Source of the DNA: an uncultured Collinsella sp. | Lineage (GTDB): Bacteria > Actinomycetota > Coriobacteriia > Coriobacteriales > Coriobacteriaceae | DNA: 41,586 bases | Assembly: GCA_937934355.1 (NCBI GenBank) | Contig: CALGZY010000306.1 | Coordinates: 1 to 41,586 of the forward strand | Reading direction: 5' to 3' | Shown: in pieces, positions 1 to 7,188 of the stretch | Position numbering within the stretch: the first letter of the stretch is position 1 | Layout of the letters: each line of letters opens with the position of its first letter | Notes under the pieces: generated by a model | What the model saw: only the letters and a program-made list of their open reading frames with translations | The model's database searches: none | What the model was told of the DNA's origin: nothing | Position numbers and translations under genes: made by a program

Positions 1-57
1 ACGACAGAGCGGAAAAGGCGCAAGCAGATGGCGCAGGTGAATTTGGAAATAGTATTA
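1..57. repeat. Right end of a MITE-like repeat (cut by the window edge)
   Basis: Positions 41-57 read ATTTGGAAATAGTATTA, the inverse of the TAATACTATTTCCAAAT end seen at 7024-7040. The preceding bases (ggaaaaggcgcaagcag, then ggcgc and ggtg) match the inside of the right end of the element at 7024-7188. This is therefore the right terminus of another copy whose left part lies outside the window. Confidence 0.7.
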
Positions 58-124
58 TACCACATCCGCCGCGCGCTGCATAGAATGGCGACAGGAAAAG
101 AACAGCGGAACACATCCAGCTATC

Positions 125-164
125 AAAAACGCGCCTCCCGAAGTTTCCGGGAAGCGCGCTTTTG
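125..164 (-). terminator. Terminator of the feo operon
   Basis: Near-perfect hairpin (GCGC and CCCG blocks around an AAGTTT loop). On the minus strand it is followed by TTTTTG, just after the stop of the Cys-rich peptide gene at 186. The plus strand also has a short T run, so it may act in both directions. Confidence 0.75.
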
Positions 165-185
165 TCTGACAAGTTTTGAGAAAAA

Positions 186-323
186 TCAGTGGCAGCCCTT
201 GCATTTTCCGCAGTCGCCGCCGCAGCTGCAAGCAGAATTGCCGCTTTTCTTGTCCTTGATCATCTTCCAAATGACTGCGCCAACAATCACCAGAAGTACG
301 CCGCCAACAATCCATGTTGCCAT
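186..323 (-). CDS. FeoB-associated Cys-rich membrane protein
   Basis: A 45-residue protein with one N-terminal membrane segment (residues 3-20), a short basic stretch (KMIKDKK) and a Cys-rich tail with CSC, C, CKGC and a final His. This is the layout of the FeoB-associated Cys-rich family found next to feoB in Firmicutes. Its role is unproven; metal handling near the FeoB pore is the usual guess. The start at 323 is chosen because AGAAAGGAA lies just upstream. A longer reading adds 20 residues without a ribosome site. It is the last gene of the feo operon, followed by a terminator. Confidence 0.85.
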   Translation of the reverse strand: MATWIVGGVLLVIVGAVIWKMIKDKKSGNSACSCGGDCGKCKGCH

Positions 324-385
324 GATTCGTTCCTTTCTGCGCCGATGCGGATGGAGGAAAACCGCTTTTGCGCGATAGAACATAT

Positions 386-433
386 GCCGGAGGGAAAGCG
401 CAGATGATGCAGAACCCGCGCCAGCCCTCCGGC
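386..433 (-). other. Intercistronic hairpin between feoB and the Cys-rich gene
   Basis: Perfect 9-bp arms GCCGGAGGG (386-394) and CCCTCCGGC (425-433) around a 30-nt loop. No T run follows on the minus strand, so it looks like an mRNA processing or stabilising structure, not a terminator. It lies in the 178-bp gap between the two genes. Confidence 0.5.
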
Positions 434-501
434 GTTCACAAGAGGGGTCTCAGAAAGCACCGAATGCAGCGGCGCTTTCCTCGGTTAAGCCCGATGGAAA
501 A

Positions 502-2838
502 TCAGGCAGAAACCTTCTGGGTGAGGTGGTTGTCGTTGTAAGGATTCTTACGAACGACCAGATACACCAGACCAGCCAGCAGCAGGATGGCAATCGCCGT
601 CGCAACGGTGAAGCCAGCGCCGCTGAAGAGCAGGCCAAGCTGATAGACAATCAGGGCGACGACGTAAGCGAACGCGCACTGATAGCCAACCGCAGCCAGC
701 GTCCACTTGGCATTGTTGAACTCACGCTTCATCGCGCCGATGGCCGCGAAGCAGGGAGCGCACAGGAGGTTGAAAATCATGAAGGCATACGCCGCCAGAC
801 GGCCGTGACCGTTCGAGGACTCGTTGAACGCCGTCGCAATCGGGCTGAGGGCTTCCGCCTTCTCTTCCTCGGTCATGTCCTCGTCGTCAACAACGTCCGC
901 CGCGTCATCCGCGCCATACAGCACGCCCAGAACGCCAACGACTTCTTCCTTCGCAACCAGACCCATGACCGTAGCGACCGTGGACGGCATATTGCCGAAG
1001 CCCAGCGGCTTGAACACCACGCTGACCGGGTTGCCGATCTTGCCAAGGATGGAGTTGTCCATATCCGCCACAGCGCCCCAAGAGCCAGCCGCGCGATCCA
1101 TTTCAGGCGCGAGTTCCGGCGCTTCCTCGTCTTCTTCCAGCGTTCCAGCTTCCGCCTTCGCGTTGTAATCAGCCAGTTCCGTCTGGTAGGTCTGCTGCGC
1201 TTCAAGCTGCACGTCCGCCGCGGGCGCCCAGCCGTAGGTCTTCGCAAACCAAATCACGATAGAGGACAGGAGGATGACCGTGCCAGCGCGCTTGATGAAG
1301 CTCCAGCCGCGCTCCCACACGCTGTGGAACACGTTGCGGCCAGACGGGAAGTGATACGCCGGCAGCTCCATGACGAAGGGAGCCGGGTCGCCCGCGAACA
1401 TCTTCGTCTTCTTCAGCATGATGCCGGAGATGACAATCGCCGCCACGCCGATGAAGTATGCGGACGTCGCAACCCACGCGCTGCCGCCGAAGACCGCCGC
1501 GGCAATCAGACCGATAATCGGCATCTTCGCGCCGCAGGGGATGAAGGTCGTGGTCATGATGGTCATCTTGCGGTCACGGTCGCTCTCGATGGTACGAGAA
1601 GCCATGATGCCGGGAACGCCGCAGCCAGAACCAATCAGCATCGGGATGAAGCTCTTGCCGGACAGACCGAATTTCCGGAAGATACGGTCCATGATGAAGG
1701 CGATACGAGCCATGTAGCCAACGTCTTCAAGGATAGCCAGCAGGAGGAACAGCACCAGCATCTGCGGCACGAAGCCCAGCACCGCGCCGCAGCCGCCGAC
1801 GATACCATCCACAATCAGACCGCTCAGCCAGCCTGCGCAGCCAACGCCATCCAGCCACGTCTGAAGGTTGCCCTGCACGATTTCCGCAACGAACACATCA
1901 TTCGTCCAGTCCGTCAGCAGGGTACCAATCGTCGTCACGGAAATGTAATACACGAGGAACATGATGAGCGCGAAAATCGGCAGCGCCAGCACGCGGTTGG
2001 TCACCACGCGGTCAATCTTGTCCGAAACGCTCAGGCTGCCCTTTGCCTTGCCCTTCTTCACCGCGTTCTGCATCAAGGTGTTGATGTAGGCGTAACGCTG
2101 GTTGGTGATGATGGACTCGGCGTCGTCATCCATTTCCTTTTCGCAGGAGGAGACGGCTTCCTCAATGCCCTTCTTGACATCTTCAGACAGCTTCAGTTCC
2201 GCAACAACCTTCTCGTCGCGTTCGAACAGTTTCACGGCGTACCAGCGCAGGAAGCGGGGTTCAACCTTGCCGCCGATGAGGTCTTCAATATGCGCCAGCG
2301 CGTGTTCCACCGAGCCGGTGAAAACGTGCGGATGTTCGCCCATCGTGCGGTTCTTGGCAGCAACGGCAGCCTTTTCAGCCGCCTTCACGCTGCCTTCGCC
2401 CTTCAGCGCGGAAGTCTCGACGATTTCCACACCCAGCGCTGCGCTCAGCTTCTTCATGTCGATTTTGTCGCCGTTCTTGCGGGACACGTCGATCATGTTC
2501 ATCGCGATGACCATCGGCGTGCCGAGTTCGAGCAGCTGCGTGGTCAGGTAAAGGTTGCGTTCGATGGAGGTGGAGTCCACAATATTCAGGATGGCATCAG
2601 GCTTGTCGTTCACCAGGTAGTTGCGGGCGACGACTTCCTCCAGCGTGTAGGGAGACAGGGAGTAAATGCCGGGCAAGTCCTGAATGACCACATCGTCATT
2701 GCCCTTGAGCTTGCCTTCCTTCTTTTCAACCGTAACACCCGGCCAGTTGCCGACGAACTGACGAGAACCCGTCAGCGCGTTGAACATGGTCGTTTTGCCG
2801 CAGTTCGGGTTGCCTGCGAGCGCAATCGTAATCGCCAT
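502..2838 (-). CDS. feoB: Ferrous iron transporter FeoB
   Basis: A 778-residue inner-membrane Fe(II) transporter, the usual length for FeoB. The N-terminal G-protein domain shows GNPNCGKT (residues 9-16), the switch Thr in WPGVT (36), DLPG (54-57), NMID (114-117) and SALKGEG. A helical linker follows, then many membrane segments with the two conserved gate regions (GSGCGVPG and CAPCFAA). The start at 2838 has AAGGAGG upstream; the upstream extension to 2958 is not conserved and holds a palindromic repeat. It is third in the feoA-feoA-feoB operon, under a DtxR-like operator. No truncation is visible. Confidence 0.97.
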   Translation of the reverse strand: MAITIALAGNPNCGKTTMFNALTGSRQFVGNWPGVTVEKKEGKLKGNDDVVIQDLPGIYSLSPYTLEEVVARNYLVNDKPDAILNIVDSTSIERNLYLTTQLLELGTPMVIAMNMIDVSRKNGDKIDMKKLSAALGVEIVETSALKGEGSVKAAEKAAVAAKNRTMGEHPHVFTGSVEHALAHIEDLIGGKVEPRFLRWYAVKLFERDEKVVAELKLSEDVKKGIEEAVSSCEKEMDDDAESIITNQRYAYINTLMQNAVKKGKAKGSLSVSDKIDRVVTNRVLALPIFALIMFLVYYISVTTIGTLLTDWTNDVFVAEIVQGNLQTWLDGVGCAGWLSGLIVDGIVGGCGAVLGFVPQMLVLFLLLAILEDVGYMARIAFIMDRIFRKFGLSGKSFIPMLIGSGCGVPGIMASRTIESDRDRKMTIMTTTFIPCGAKMPIIGLIAAAVFGGSAWVATSAYFIGVAAIVISGIMLKKTKMFAGDPAPFVMELPAYHFPSGRNVFHSVWERGWSFIKRAGTVILLSSIVIWFAKTYGWAPAADVQLEAQQTYQTELADYNAKAEAGTLEEDEEAPELAPEMDRAAGSWGAVADMDNSILGKIGNPVSVVFKPLGFGNMPSTVATVMGLVAKEEVVGVLGVLYGADDAADVVDDEDMTEEEKAEALSPIATAFNESSNGHGRLAAYAFMIFNLLCAPCFAAIGAMKREFNNAKWTLAAVGYQCAFAYVVALIVYQLGLLFSGAGFTVATAIAILLLAGLVYLVVRKNPYNDNHLTQKVSA

Positions 2839-2879
2839 TTTCGGCGCCTCCTTATGCGAATTTGTCTTAACTAACCCCA

Positions 2880-2923
2880 CCAGAGGCTCCACCTCTGGAC
2901 TCCGCAAGGGACTCTGTCCCTTG
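2880..2923. repeat. REP-like double palindrome between feoA and feoB
   Basis: Two adjacent palindromes: CCAGAGG (2880-2886) with CCTCTGG (2892-2898), and CAAGGGAC (2905-2912) with GTCCCTTG (2916-2923). Paired short palindromes of this kind are common dispersed intergenic repeats in Clostridia. On the minus strand this is transcribed inside the feo mRNA. Confidence 0.5.
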
Positions 2924-3021
2924 ACCCTTTTTCGCGATTGCGTTGAGCGCGCTTCCATACTGTATGCGCGTGGAAGGCTTGGAACGACGCGAAATCAGGT
3001 TTTATCGTAAGGGAAACAGAA

Positions 3022-3243
3022 TTACTGAACCTCGATCATTTCCGCATCCGCCTTGCGCACGCTCAGCTCATAGCCGCGCACGGTCAGCTCCATCGGATCG
3101 CCCAGCGGCGCAACCTTGCGCACATGGACTTCCGTCCCGCGGGTCAGTCCCATGTCCATGATGCGGCGCTTGACGGCACCTTCACCATGCAGGCGGACAA
3201 CCACCGCGTTTTCCCCGACCTTGACATCCTTCAGGGTTTTCAT
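3022..3243 (-). CDS. feoA: FeoA-domain protein (second copy)
   Basis: 73 residues forming a single SH3-like FeoA domain. The family core is visible: RRIMDMGLTRGTEVHVRKVAPLGDPMELTVRGYELSVRK, split here as RRIMDMGLTRG, then APLGDP, then VRGYELSVRK. FeoA proteins are small cytosolic partners of FeoB that support Fe(II) uptake. It follows another feoA by 19 bp and precedes feoB by about 180 bp. The ribosome site is the AGGAGAAGGAGG-like run just upstream of 3243. Confidence 0.92.
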   Translation of the reverse strand: MKTLKDVKVGENAVVVRLHGEGAVKRRIMDMGLTRGTEVHVRKVAPLGDPMELTVRGYELSVRKADAEMIEVQ

Positions 3244-3262
3244 GCCTTCTGCCTCCTTCTCC

Positions 3263-3478
3263 TCAGTTCACCAGCACACGCATAGCCATGGATTGGCTCA
3301 ACGCAACACGGCTATCCTTGACAGCGCAAATCAGATTGCCGCCCATTTTGCTGACAACAGTCACTCTTTCGCCCATCACGAAGCCCAGCTCCGCCAGATG
3401 CTGCCGCACCTCATCCTGTCCGGTGATTTTGCCAATCACGCCAGACTCGCCAATTTCCACCATGCCCAACGGCATCAT
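3263..3478 (-). CDS. feoA: FeoA-domain protein (first copy)
   Basis: 71-residue FeoA-type SH3-like domain (LAELGFVMGERVTVV, then NLICAVKDSRVALSQSMAMRVLV). It is first in the feo operon, 19 bp before the second feoA. Two single-domain FeoA proteins in tandem are usual in Firmicutes feo operons. The start at 3478 follows AAGGAGG by nine bases; a second ATG directly after is an alternative start. Confidence 0.92.
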   Translation of the reverse strand: MMPLGMVEIGESGVIGKITGQDEVRQHLAELGFVMGERVTVVSKMGGNLICAVKDSRVALSQSMAMRVLVN

Positions 3479-3513
3479 GTTCCATGACCTCCTTGTGTCA
3501 GTCCTCTCGCGGA

Positions 3514-3529
3514 TAGTTTATTCCAACTA
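3514..3529. promoter_or_regulatory. Second DtxR/IdeR-like operator of feo
   Basis: TAGTT-N6-AACTA, the same half-sites and spacing as the box at 3549-3564. It lies downstream of the -10 element in the 5' leader of the feo mRNA, where a bound repressor could block elongation or initiation. Confidence 0.5.
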
Positions 3530-3547
3530 ATACGCGATTTGCAAGCG

Positions 3548-3578
3548 TTAGTTTAGCATAACTAATAGGCTGTGTCAA
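3548..3578 (-). promoter_or_regulatory. feo promoter overlapped by a DtxR/IdeR-like operator
   Basis: Reading the minus strand, TTGACA (3573-3578), a 17-bp spacer and TAAACT (3550-3555) form a near-consensus sigma-70 promoter. The palindrome TTAGTTTAGCATAACTAA (3548-3565) covers the -10. It closely resembles the DtxR/IdeR consensus (TTAGGTTAGCCTAACCTAA), so iron-dependent repression by a DtxR-family regulator is inferred. Confidence 0.7.
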
Positions 3579-3863
3579 GCGTTTTCCGCGCGTTTTTCAT
3601 TTTTTTGTCCACTTTTTTTCTGCTCTTTGCATCGTTTGCCCAATTCGGGGGAATGCTGACCAGCAAAAACAAAGGCAGGCTCTGCTTTGCAGGGAAATCA
3701 GACACTTTTCCGAACAAAATCAACTTCTGATTATCACCACTATGGCTTAAAGTGCCGAAGGGGACAAGCGGAAAACTCCTTTGCCGCCTCCACAGAGGCG
3801 AAATCCCCTGCATGATCATGCGATTCTATCAGAAAATGAAAACCGCAAAAAAGAGGTGCGAGA
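3579..3863. other. Intergenic stretch between divergent feo and DUF5665 genes
   Basis: 285 bp with no convincing gene; reading frames here lack ribosome sites and family resemblance. The only clear element is the perfect palindrome GCATGATCATGC at 3810-3821, a possible operator for the + strand gene. No good promoter for that gene was recognised. Confidence 0.4.
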
Positions 3864-4154
3864 ATGAAGGAATGGGCGGTCTGGATGGCGAACAAGATGG
3901 AGGAGCAATTGCTGCGGATGGAGCAGCTGCGGCTCAGTGAATTTGTTGCATATGAAAAGAACTGGAAGAAGCGTCTTCTGATGCAGTTTGTAGGCGGGAT
4001 TGCAAGAGGATTAGGGACAGCGGTTGGGTTTACGCTTCTGGGTGCGCTGGTGGTGTGGCTGCTGCAAGGACTGGTGCAAAGGAATCTGCCGATTATCGGG
4101 GATTTCCTGACCCAGCTGCTGAACCTCGTGGAAGGCAAGGGCAGCGGCAGCTAA
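3864..4154 (+). CDS. DUF5665-like small membrane protein
   Basis: 96 residues. Residues 1-50 are charged and amphipathic (MANKMEEQLLRMEQLRL, then YEKNWKKRLLMQF). A Gly-rich segment (GGIARGLGTAVGFTLLGALV) leads into a membrane helix, and an amphipathic tail follows. The layout fits the DUF5665 family of Firmicutes, which has no known function. The start is supported by AGAGGTG. It stands alone on the + strand, 140 bp before lspA. Confidence 0.65.
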   Translation: MKEWAVWMANKMEEQLLRMEQLRLSEFVAYEKNWKKRLLMQFVGGIARGLGTAVGFTLLGALVVWLLQGLVQRNLPIIGDFLTQLLNLVEGKGSGS

Positions 4155-4223
4155 AGCGTCCCCGCCCGTAACTTCGCGCTTCCGCAGAAGCGCCCCAAGC
4201 TGCTCTATCCGCCATTTTCACAT

Positions 4224-4243
4224 TGTCGCGTCAATGGGCGCGA
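4224..4243. other. Small hairpin upstream of lspA
   Basis: GTCGCG-N8-CGCGAC in the 141-bp gap between the DUF5665 gene and lspA. No T run follows, so termination is unlikely. It could be part of the lspA leader. Confidence 0.3.
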
Positions 4244-4295
4244 CCTGATTCCGCCGCTTCCCAAATCATCATCACCAGAAAGGGCTATCATCACC

Positions 4296-4784
4296 ATGCG
4301 CAAACCCGTTTCCCAAAGGCTGCTGCCTCTCCTGCTCATCCTACTGACCCTCGCGCTTGACCGCTTCACCAAAGCCCTCGCCGTCGCGCTGCCGGATGAG
4401 CGCACCCTCATCCCCGGCGTTCTCCGCTGGATTTATGCCGAAAACACCGGCATGGCGTTCAGCCTGTTCAGCGGACAGTCGTGGATGCTGGGCGTGGTGT
4501 CCGTCATCGCGGTTATCGCCGGATGGCTCGTCCTCCGCCGCTATCAGCTCAGCGGATGGAGCAGAACCGCGGCGGCGCTGATGATCGGCGGCGCGCTTGG
4601 CAACGCCTACGACCGCTTGGCGCTGGGCTATGTCGTCGATATGCTGGATATCACCCTGTTCCCCTTCGCAGTGTTCAATATTGCAGACGCTGCGCTCGTC
4701 GTCGGCACAGTGCTGATGGCGTACTGCATCGTGTTCCGCACGGAAGATTGGAGGAAAATCAATCATGACGCAAATGATGCCTGA
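4296..4784 (+). CDS. lspA: Lipoprotein signal peptidase II
   Basis: 162 residues with four predicted membrane helices, the family's usual size. LspA is the aspartyl protease that cuts the signal peptide of prolipoproteins at the lipid-modified Cys. Visible motifs are the first helix with D22RFTK, ENTGMAFS (49-56), GNAYDR...VVD with catalytic Asp115, and FNIAD with catalytic Asp131. The end overlaps rluD by 20 bp, the common lspA-rluD pairing. The ribosome site AGAAAGGG lies rather far from the ATG. Confidence 0.95.
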   Translation: MRKPVSQRLLPLLLILLTLALDRFTKALAVALPDERTLIPGVLRWIYAENTGMAFSLFSGQSWMLGVVSVIAVIAGWLVLRRYQLSGWSRTAAALMIGGALGNAYDRLALGYVVDMLDITLFPFAVFNIADAALVVGTVLMAYCIVFRTEDWRKINHDANDA

Positions 4785-5700
4785 CGCACTCGAATCGCGC
4801 ACTATCTCCATTCCCGGCGACGGCCGTCGGCTGGATGTTGCCCTGTCCGAAGCTGCTGGGCTGACTCGCTCGCGGGTGACGGCGCTGATGGCGGACGGAA
4901 ACGTCACAGTGGACGGGAAAGTCGAGACGAAATCCGGCGCAAAGGCGAAACCGGGGCAAACTGTCATCCTGATGATTCCCGCGCCGAAGCCCGCTGTGCC
5001 CGTCGCGCAGGAAATTCCGCTCACAATTCTCTATCAGGATGACGACCTCGCCGTCGTCCTGAAGCCCTGCGGCATGGTCGTTCACCCCGCCGCCGGCAAT
5101 GAGGACGGCACACTCGTCAACGCGCTCCTGCACCACCTTGACCACTTGAGCGGCATCGGCGGCGAACTGCGCCCCGGCATCGTCCACCGGTTGGACAAGG
5201 ACACCAGCGGTCTGCTGCTCGTGGCAAAGAACGACCAGAGCCAACTCGCCCTCAGCCTCCAATTGCAGGAGCGGCAGATGGAGAAGCACTACCGCGCGCT
5301 GGTTGAAGGGAATTTGCACGAGGACAGCGGGCGCATCGACCAGCCCATCGCGCGGAGCAAGAAAGACCGCAAGAAAATGGCGATTGACCCCGAAGGCCGC
5401 CCGTCGATTACGGACTGGACGGTGCTTGCGCGCGGGCGGAACGTGACGCTGCTGGATGTCCACATTCTGACCGGGCGGACGCACCAAATCCGCGTGCACA
5501 TGAAGTCCATCGGGCATCCGGTCTGCGGCGACCCGATTTACGGGTCAGGAAGAGGCGCGAAAGTCCCCCGCTTGATGCTCCACGCGTACACGCTTTCGTT
5601 CACGCACCCACGGACGGGGGAAAGGATGACGTTCACCGCGCCGCTGCCGGAGGAGTTTGTGCAGGGGCTGCGGGGGAACGGGGTGGAATGGGAGAAATAA
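4765..5700 (+). CDS. rluD: RluA/RluD-family rRNA pseudouridine synthase
   Basis: 311 residues: an S4 RNA-binding domain (about 20-75) and a pseudouridine synthase domain (about 85-300). HRLDKDTSG carries the catalytic Asp (144), and GRTHQIRVHM and GDPIYG are also present. It isomerises uridine in 23S rRNA; the exact site cannot be told from the sequence, and the rluD symbol is by operon position and similarity. It starts inside the end of lspA with GGAGG ten bases upstream, suggesting translational coupling. A 33-bp copy of its 3' end lies at 9287-9319. Confidence 0.93.
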   Translation: MTQMMPDALESRTISIPGDGRRLDVALSEAAGLTRSRVTALMADGNVTVDGKVETKSGAKAKPGQTVILMIPAPKPAVPVAQEIPLTILYQDDDLAVVLKPCGMVVHPAAGNEDGTLVNALLHHLDHLSGIGGELRPGIVHRLDKDTSGLLLVAKNDQSQLALSLQLQERQMEKHYRALVEGNLHEDSGRIDQPIARSKKDRKKMAIDPEGRPSITDWTVLARGRNVTLLDVHILTGRTHQIRVHMKSIGHPVCGDPIYGSGRGAKVPRLMLHAYTLSFTHPRTGERMTFTAPLPEEFVQGLRGNGVEWEK

Positions 5701-5739
5701 CGTTTCCTCACGGAAAGCCGGGGACGTTACAGCGTGTGA

Positions 5740-5805
5740 TAATACTATTTCCATCATGAGAATGCGCCAGAATGGAAAAGCACGGACAGATGGCACGGAT
5801 GAATT
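5740..5805. repeat. Remnant of a MITE-like repeat abutting the IS630 element
   Basis: It begins TAATACTATTTCCA, followed by gaatgcgccagaatg, which matches the inside of the left end at 7024. It ends in a ggcacggatgaattt stretch resembling the right subterminal part of the copies at 20-44 and 7150-7175. The IS left end follows at once, as if the IS had inserted into the right terminus of this MITE. Confidence 0.6.
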
Positions 5806-5874
5806 TATACTATTTCCAAATAGCCTTGCACCATTGAAGAAGATATGGTAGAATAAGATATCGAGGTGGTACAG

Positions 5875-6366
5875 ATGCATAAGTATCTCATCAGTGCAGA
5901 GAACTATCAAGAGATTCTGGAAGCGGAGAAGGCAACGAAGAGCAAAAGAGTTTCAAAAAAGTTGAACATTCTTTTGGTTCGTTTCGCCGGCAAGAACATC
6001 GCGGAAACGGCAAAACAGATGAATTGCTCAGAATCAAGAGTGAAGCGCACTGTGGCTGAGTATATGAAAATTGGACTACAAGAATTTATGAAGCCCAAGC
6101 AGAAGGGAAATCACCGGAATCTCACTGTTGAGGAAGAAAAAGCCTTGCTTTCCCGCTTCGAGGAGATAGCTTCCTCGGGCAAAATTGTGGAAGTAAAAGA
6201 AATAAAACAGGCTTTTGATGAACAAATAGGAAAAGAAACCGGGAATAGTTATATTTACACGATGCTGAAAAGGAATGGCTGGCGCAAAGTGATGCCGCGC
6301 GCAAAGCATCCCAAAAAGGCGGACGATGAGGCGATTGAAGCCTCAAAAAAATTAACGATACCGTAA
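5875..6366 (+). CDS. IS630 transposase, N-terminal part (OrfA)
   Basis: 163 residues with the helix-turn-helix DNA-binding region of IS630 transposases (NIAETAKQMNCSESRVKRTV, about residues 40-60) and a second winged-helix region ending in YIYTMLKRNGWRKVMPRAKH. The start at 5875 has GAGGTGG just upstream; a GTG three codons earlier overlaps that site. The frame ends at 6366 after an A7 tract (6345-6351). A -1 slip there continues into OrfB, giving a normal full-length IS630 transposase. Confidence 0.88.
   Translation: MHKYLISAENYQEILEAEKATKSKRVSKKLNILLVRFAGKNIAETAKQMNCSESRVKRTVAEYMKIGLQEFMKPKQKGNHRNLTVEEEKALLSRFEEIASSGKIVEVKEIKQAFDEQIGKETGNSYIYTMLKRNGWRKVMPRAKHPKKADDEAIEASKKLTIP
6345..6351 (+). 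other. Programmed -1 frameshift site
   Basis: A run of seven A. In the OrfA frame it reads TCA AAA AAA TTA and ends five codons later. Moving back one base gives an open frame (KKINDTVRLLAIQNP) that runs straight into OrfB. Slippage on A-runs is the usual expression mode in this IS group. Confidence 0.7.
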
Positions 6367-6371
6367 GGCTT

Positions 6372-6917
6372 TTGGCAATCCAAAATCCGACAAAAAGAAT
6401 ACGCTTAATATTTCAAGACGAAGCAGGATTTGGACGTATTAACAAAGCAAAGCGTTGCTGGTGCAAAAAAGGTCAGCGTCCGAGCGTTCCATGCCACCAT
6501 ATTCGCGAATATCGCTATGTTTATGGTGCAGTTGAGCCGATGACGGGTGAAAGTTTCTTTTTGGTGATTCCATATTGTAACACAAAATGCATGCAGATTT
6601 TTCTGAACCGCCTGCATGATGAATTTCGAGACGATATTTTGGTGGTCGTCTGCGACGGAGCGGCATGGCACAAGTCCAGCAAGTTGGAAGTGCCGGAAAA
6701 CATGACGATTTTGCACATTCCACCCTATACGCCCGAAATGAATCCGATTGAGCAGATTTGGCGCGAACTTCGCACACAAGGTTTCCGAAACGAGGTCTTT
6801 GCCACATTGGAAAAGGTGGTGAACCGCCTTTGCGAGACGATTCGCCACCTTTCAAAAAATACAATCATCAGTATTACTCGTCGGCAATGGATTTGGCGCA
6901 TTTTTAATTGGAAATAG
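6372..6917 (+). CDS. IS630 transposase, catalytic part (OrfB)
   Basis: 181 residues from a nominal TTG; in practice the frame opens upstream and is reached by frameshifting at 6345-6351. It is the DDE domain: the first Asp in FQDEAGFG, the second in VVVCDGAAWH, and Glu in PYTPEMNPIEQIW. PSVPCHHIREYRYVYGAVEP, a family hallmark, is intact. All three catalytic acids are present, so the enzyme may be functional. The stop lies just inside the right inverted repeat. Confidence 0.9.
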   Translation: MAIQNPTKRIRLIFQDEAGFGRINKAKRCWCKKGQRPSVPCHHIREYRYVYGAVEPMTGESFFLVIPYCNTKCMQIFLNRLHDEFRDDILVVVCDGAAWHKSSKLEVPENMTILHIPPYTPEMNPIEQIWRELRTQGFRNEVFATLEKVVNRLCETIRHLSKNTIISITRRQWIWRIFNWK

Positions 6918-6954
6918 TATTAGAAAGAGCACAACTGGATAATTGCATAGAAAA

Positions 6955-6997
6955 GCGCCCTGCTCCGGAGATGTTCCAGAGCAGGGCGCGGTTTTTT
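6955..6997 (+). terminator. Strong intrinsic terminator
   Basis: Perfect 11-bp stem GCGCCCTGCTC (6955-6965) / GAGCAGGGCGC (6979-6989), followed by GG and six T on the + strand. The minus strand has four T after the stem, so it may be bidirectional. It now serves the IS and the convergent 5'-nucleotidase, and it could be the original terminator of lspA-rluD before the insertion. Confidence 0.8.
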
Positions 6998-7023
6998 GAT
7001 TCATCACGAAAATCCGGGGAGCG

Positions 7024-7188
7024 TAATACTATTTCCAAATAAGAACGCGCCAAGATGTGAAGCGAAATTTTTATTCTGGCGAACGGGCATGAAACGCGGC
7101 GCAGCAGCACTACGCTAAGTAGAACGACCGAAAGTCAGAAGGGAAAAGGCGCAAGCAGCTGGCGCGGGTGCATTTGGAAAGCGTATTA
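7024..7188. repeat. MITE-like element with 17-bp inverted ends
   Basis: Left end TAATACTATTTCCAAAT (7024-7040); right end ATTTGGAAAGCGTATTA (7172-7188). The arms match at 15 of 17 bases. The 165-bp element has no coding capacity and shares its ends with the IS630 element at 5806-6922, which probably can mobilise it. Its last bases provide the stop codon of the neighbouring 5'-nucleotidase gene. Confidence 0.7.

Larger units (their letters stand above)
5806..6922 (+). mobile_element. IS630-family insertion sequence
   Basis: About 1.1 kb carrying a two-frame transposase between inverted ends: TATACTATTTCCAAATA at 5806 and the inverse of TAATACTATTTCCAATTA ending at 6922. A TA lies at each edge, consistent with the TA target preference of IS630/Tc1 elements. 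The transposase keeps its acidic residues, so it could be active. The same end sequence flanks the MITE copies nearby. Confidence 0.85.

Noticed and set aside
526..2874. 782-residue open frame on the + strand opposite feoB
   Set aside because: Antisense shadow of a high-GC gene: rich in Arg, His and Gln, no ribosome site and no recognisable domain.
2839..2958. N-terminal extension of FeoB
   Set aside because: It would include the palindromic repeat and precede the strong AAGGAGG site used by the ATG at 2838.
6923..7188. CRISPR-like repeats around the IS
   Set aside because: The repeated sequence is paired inverted ends at irregular spacing, which fits MITEs and not a CRISPR array.
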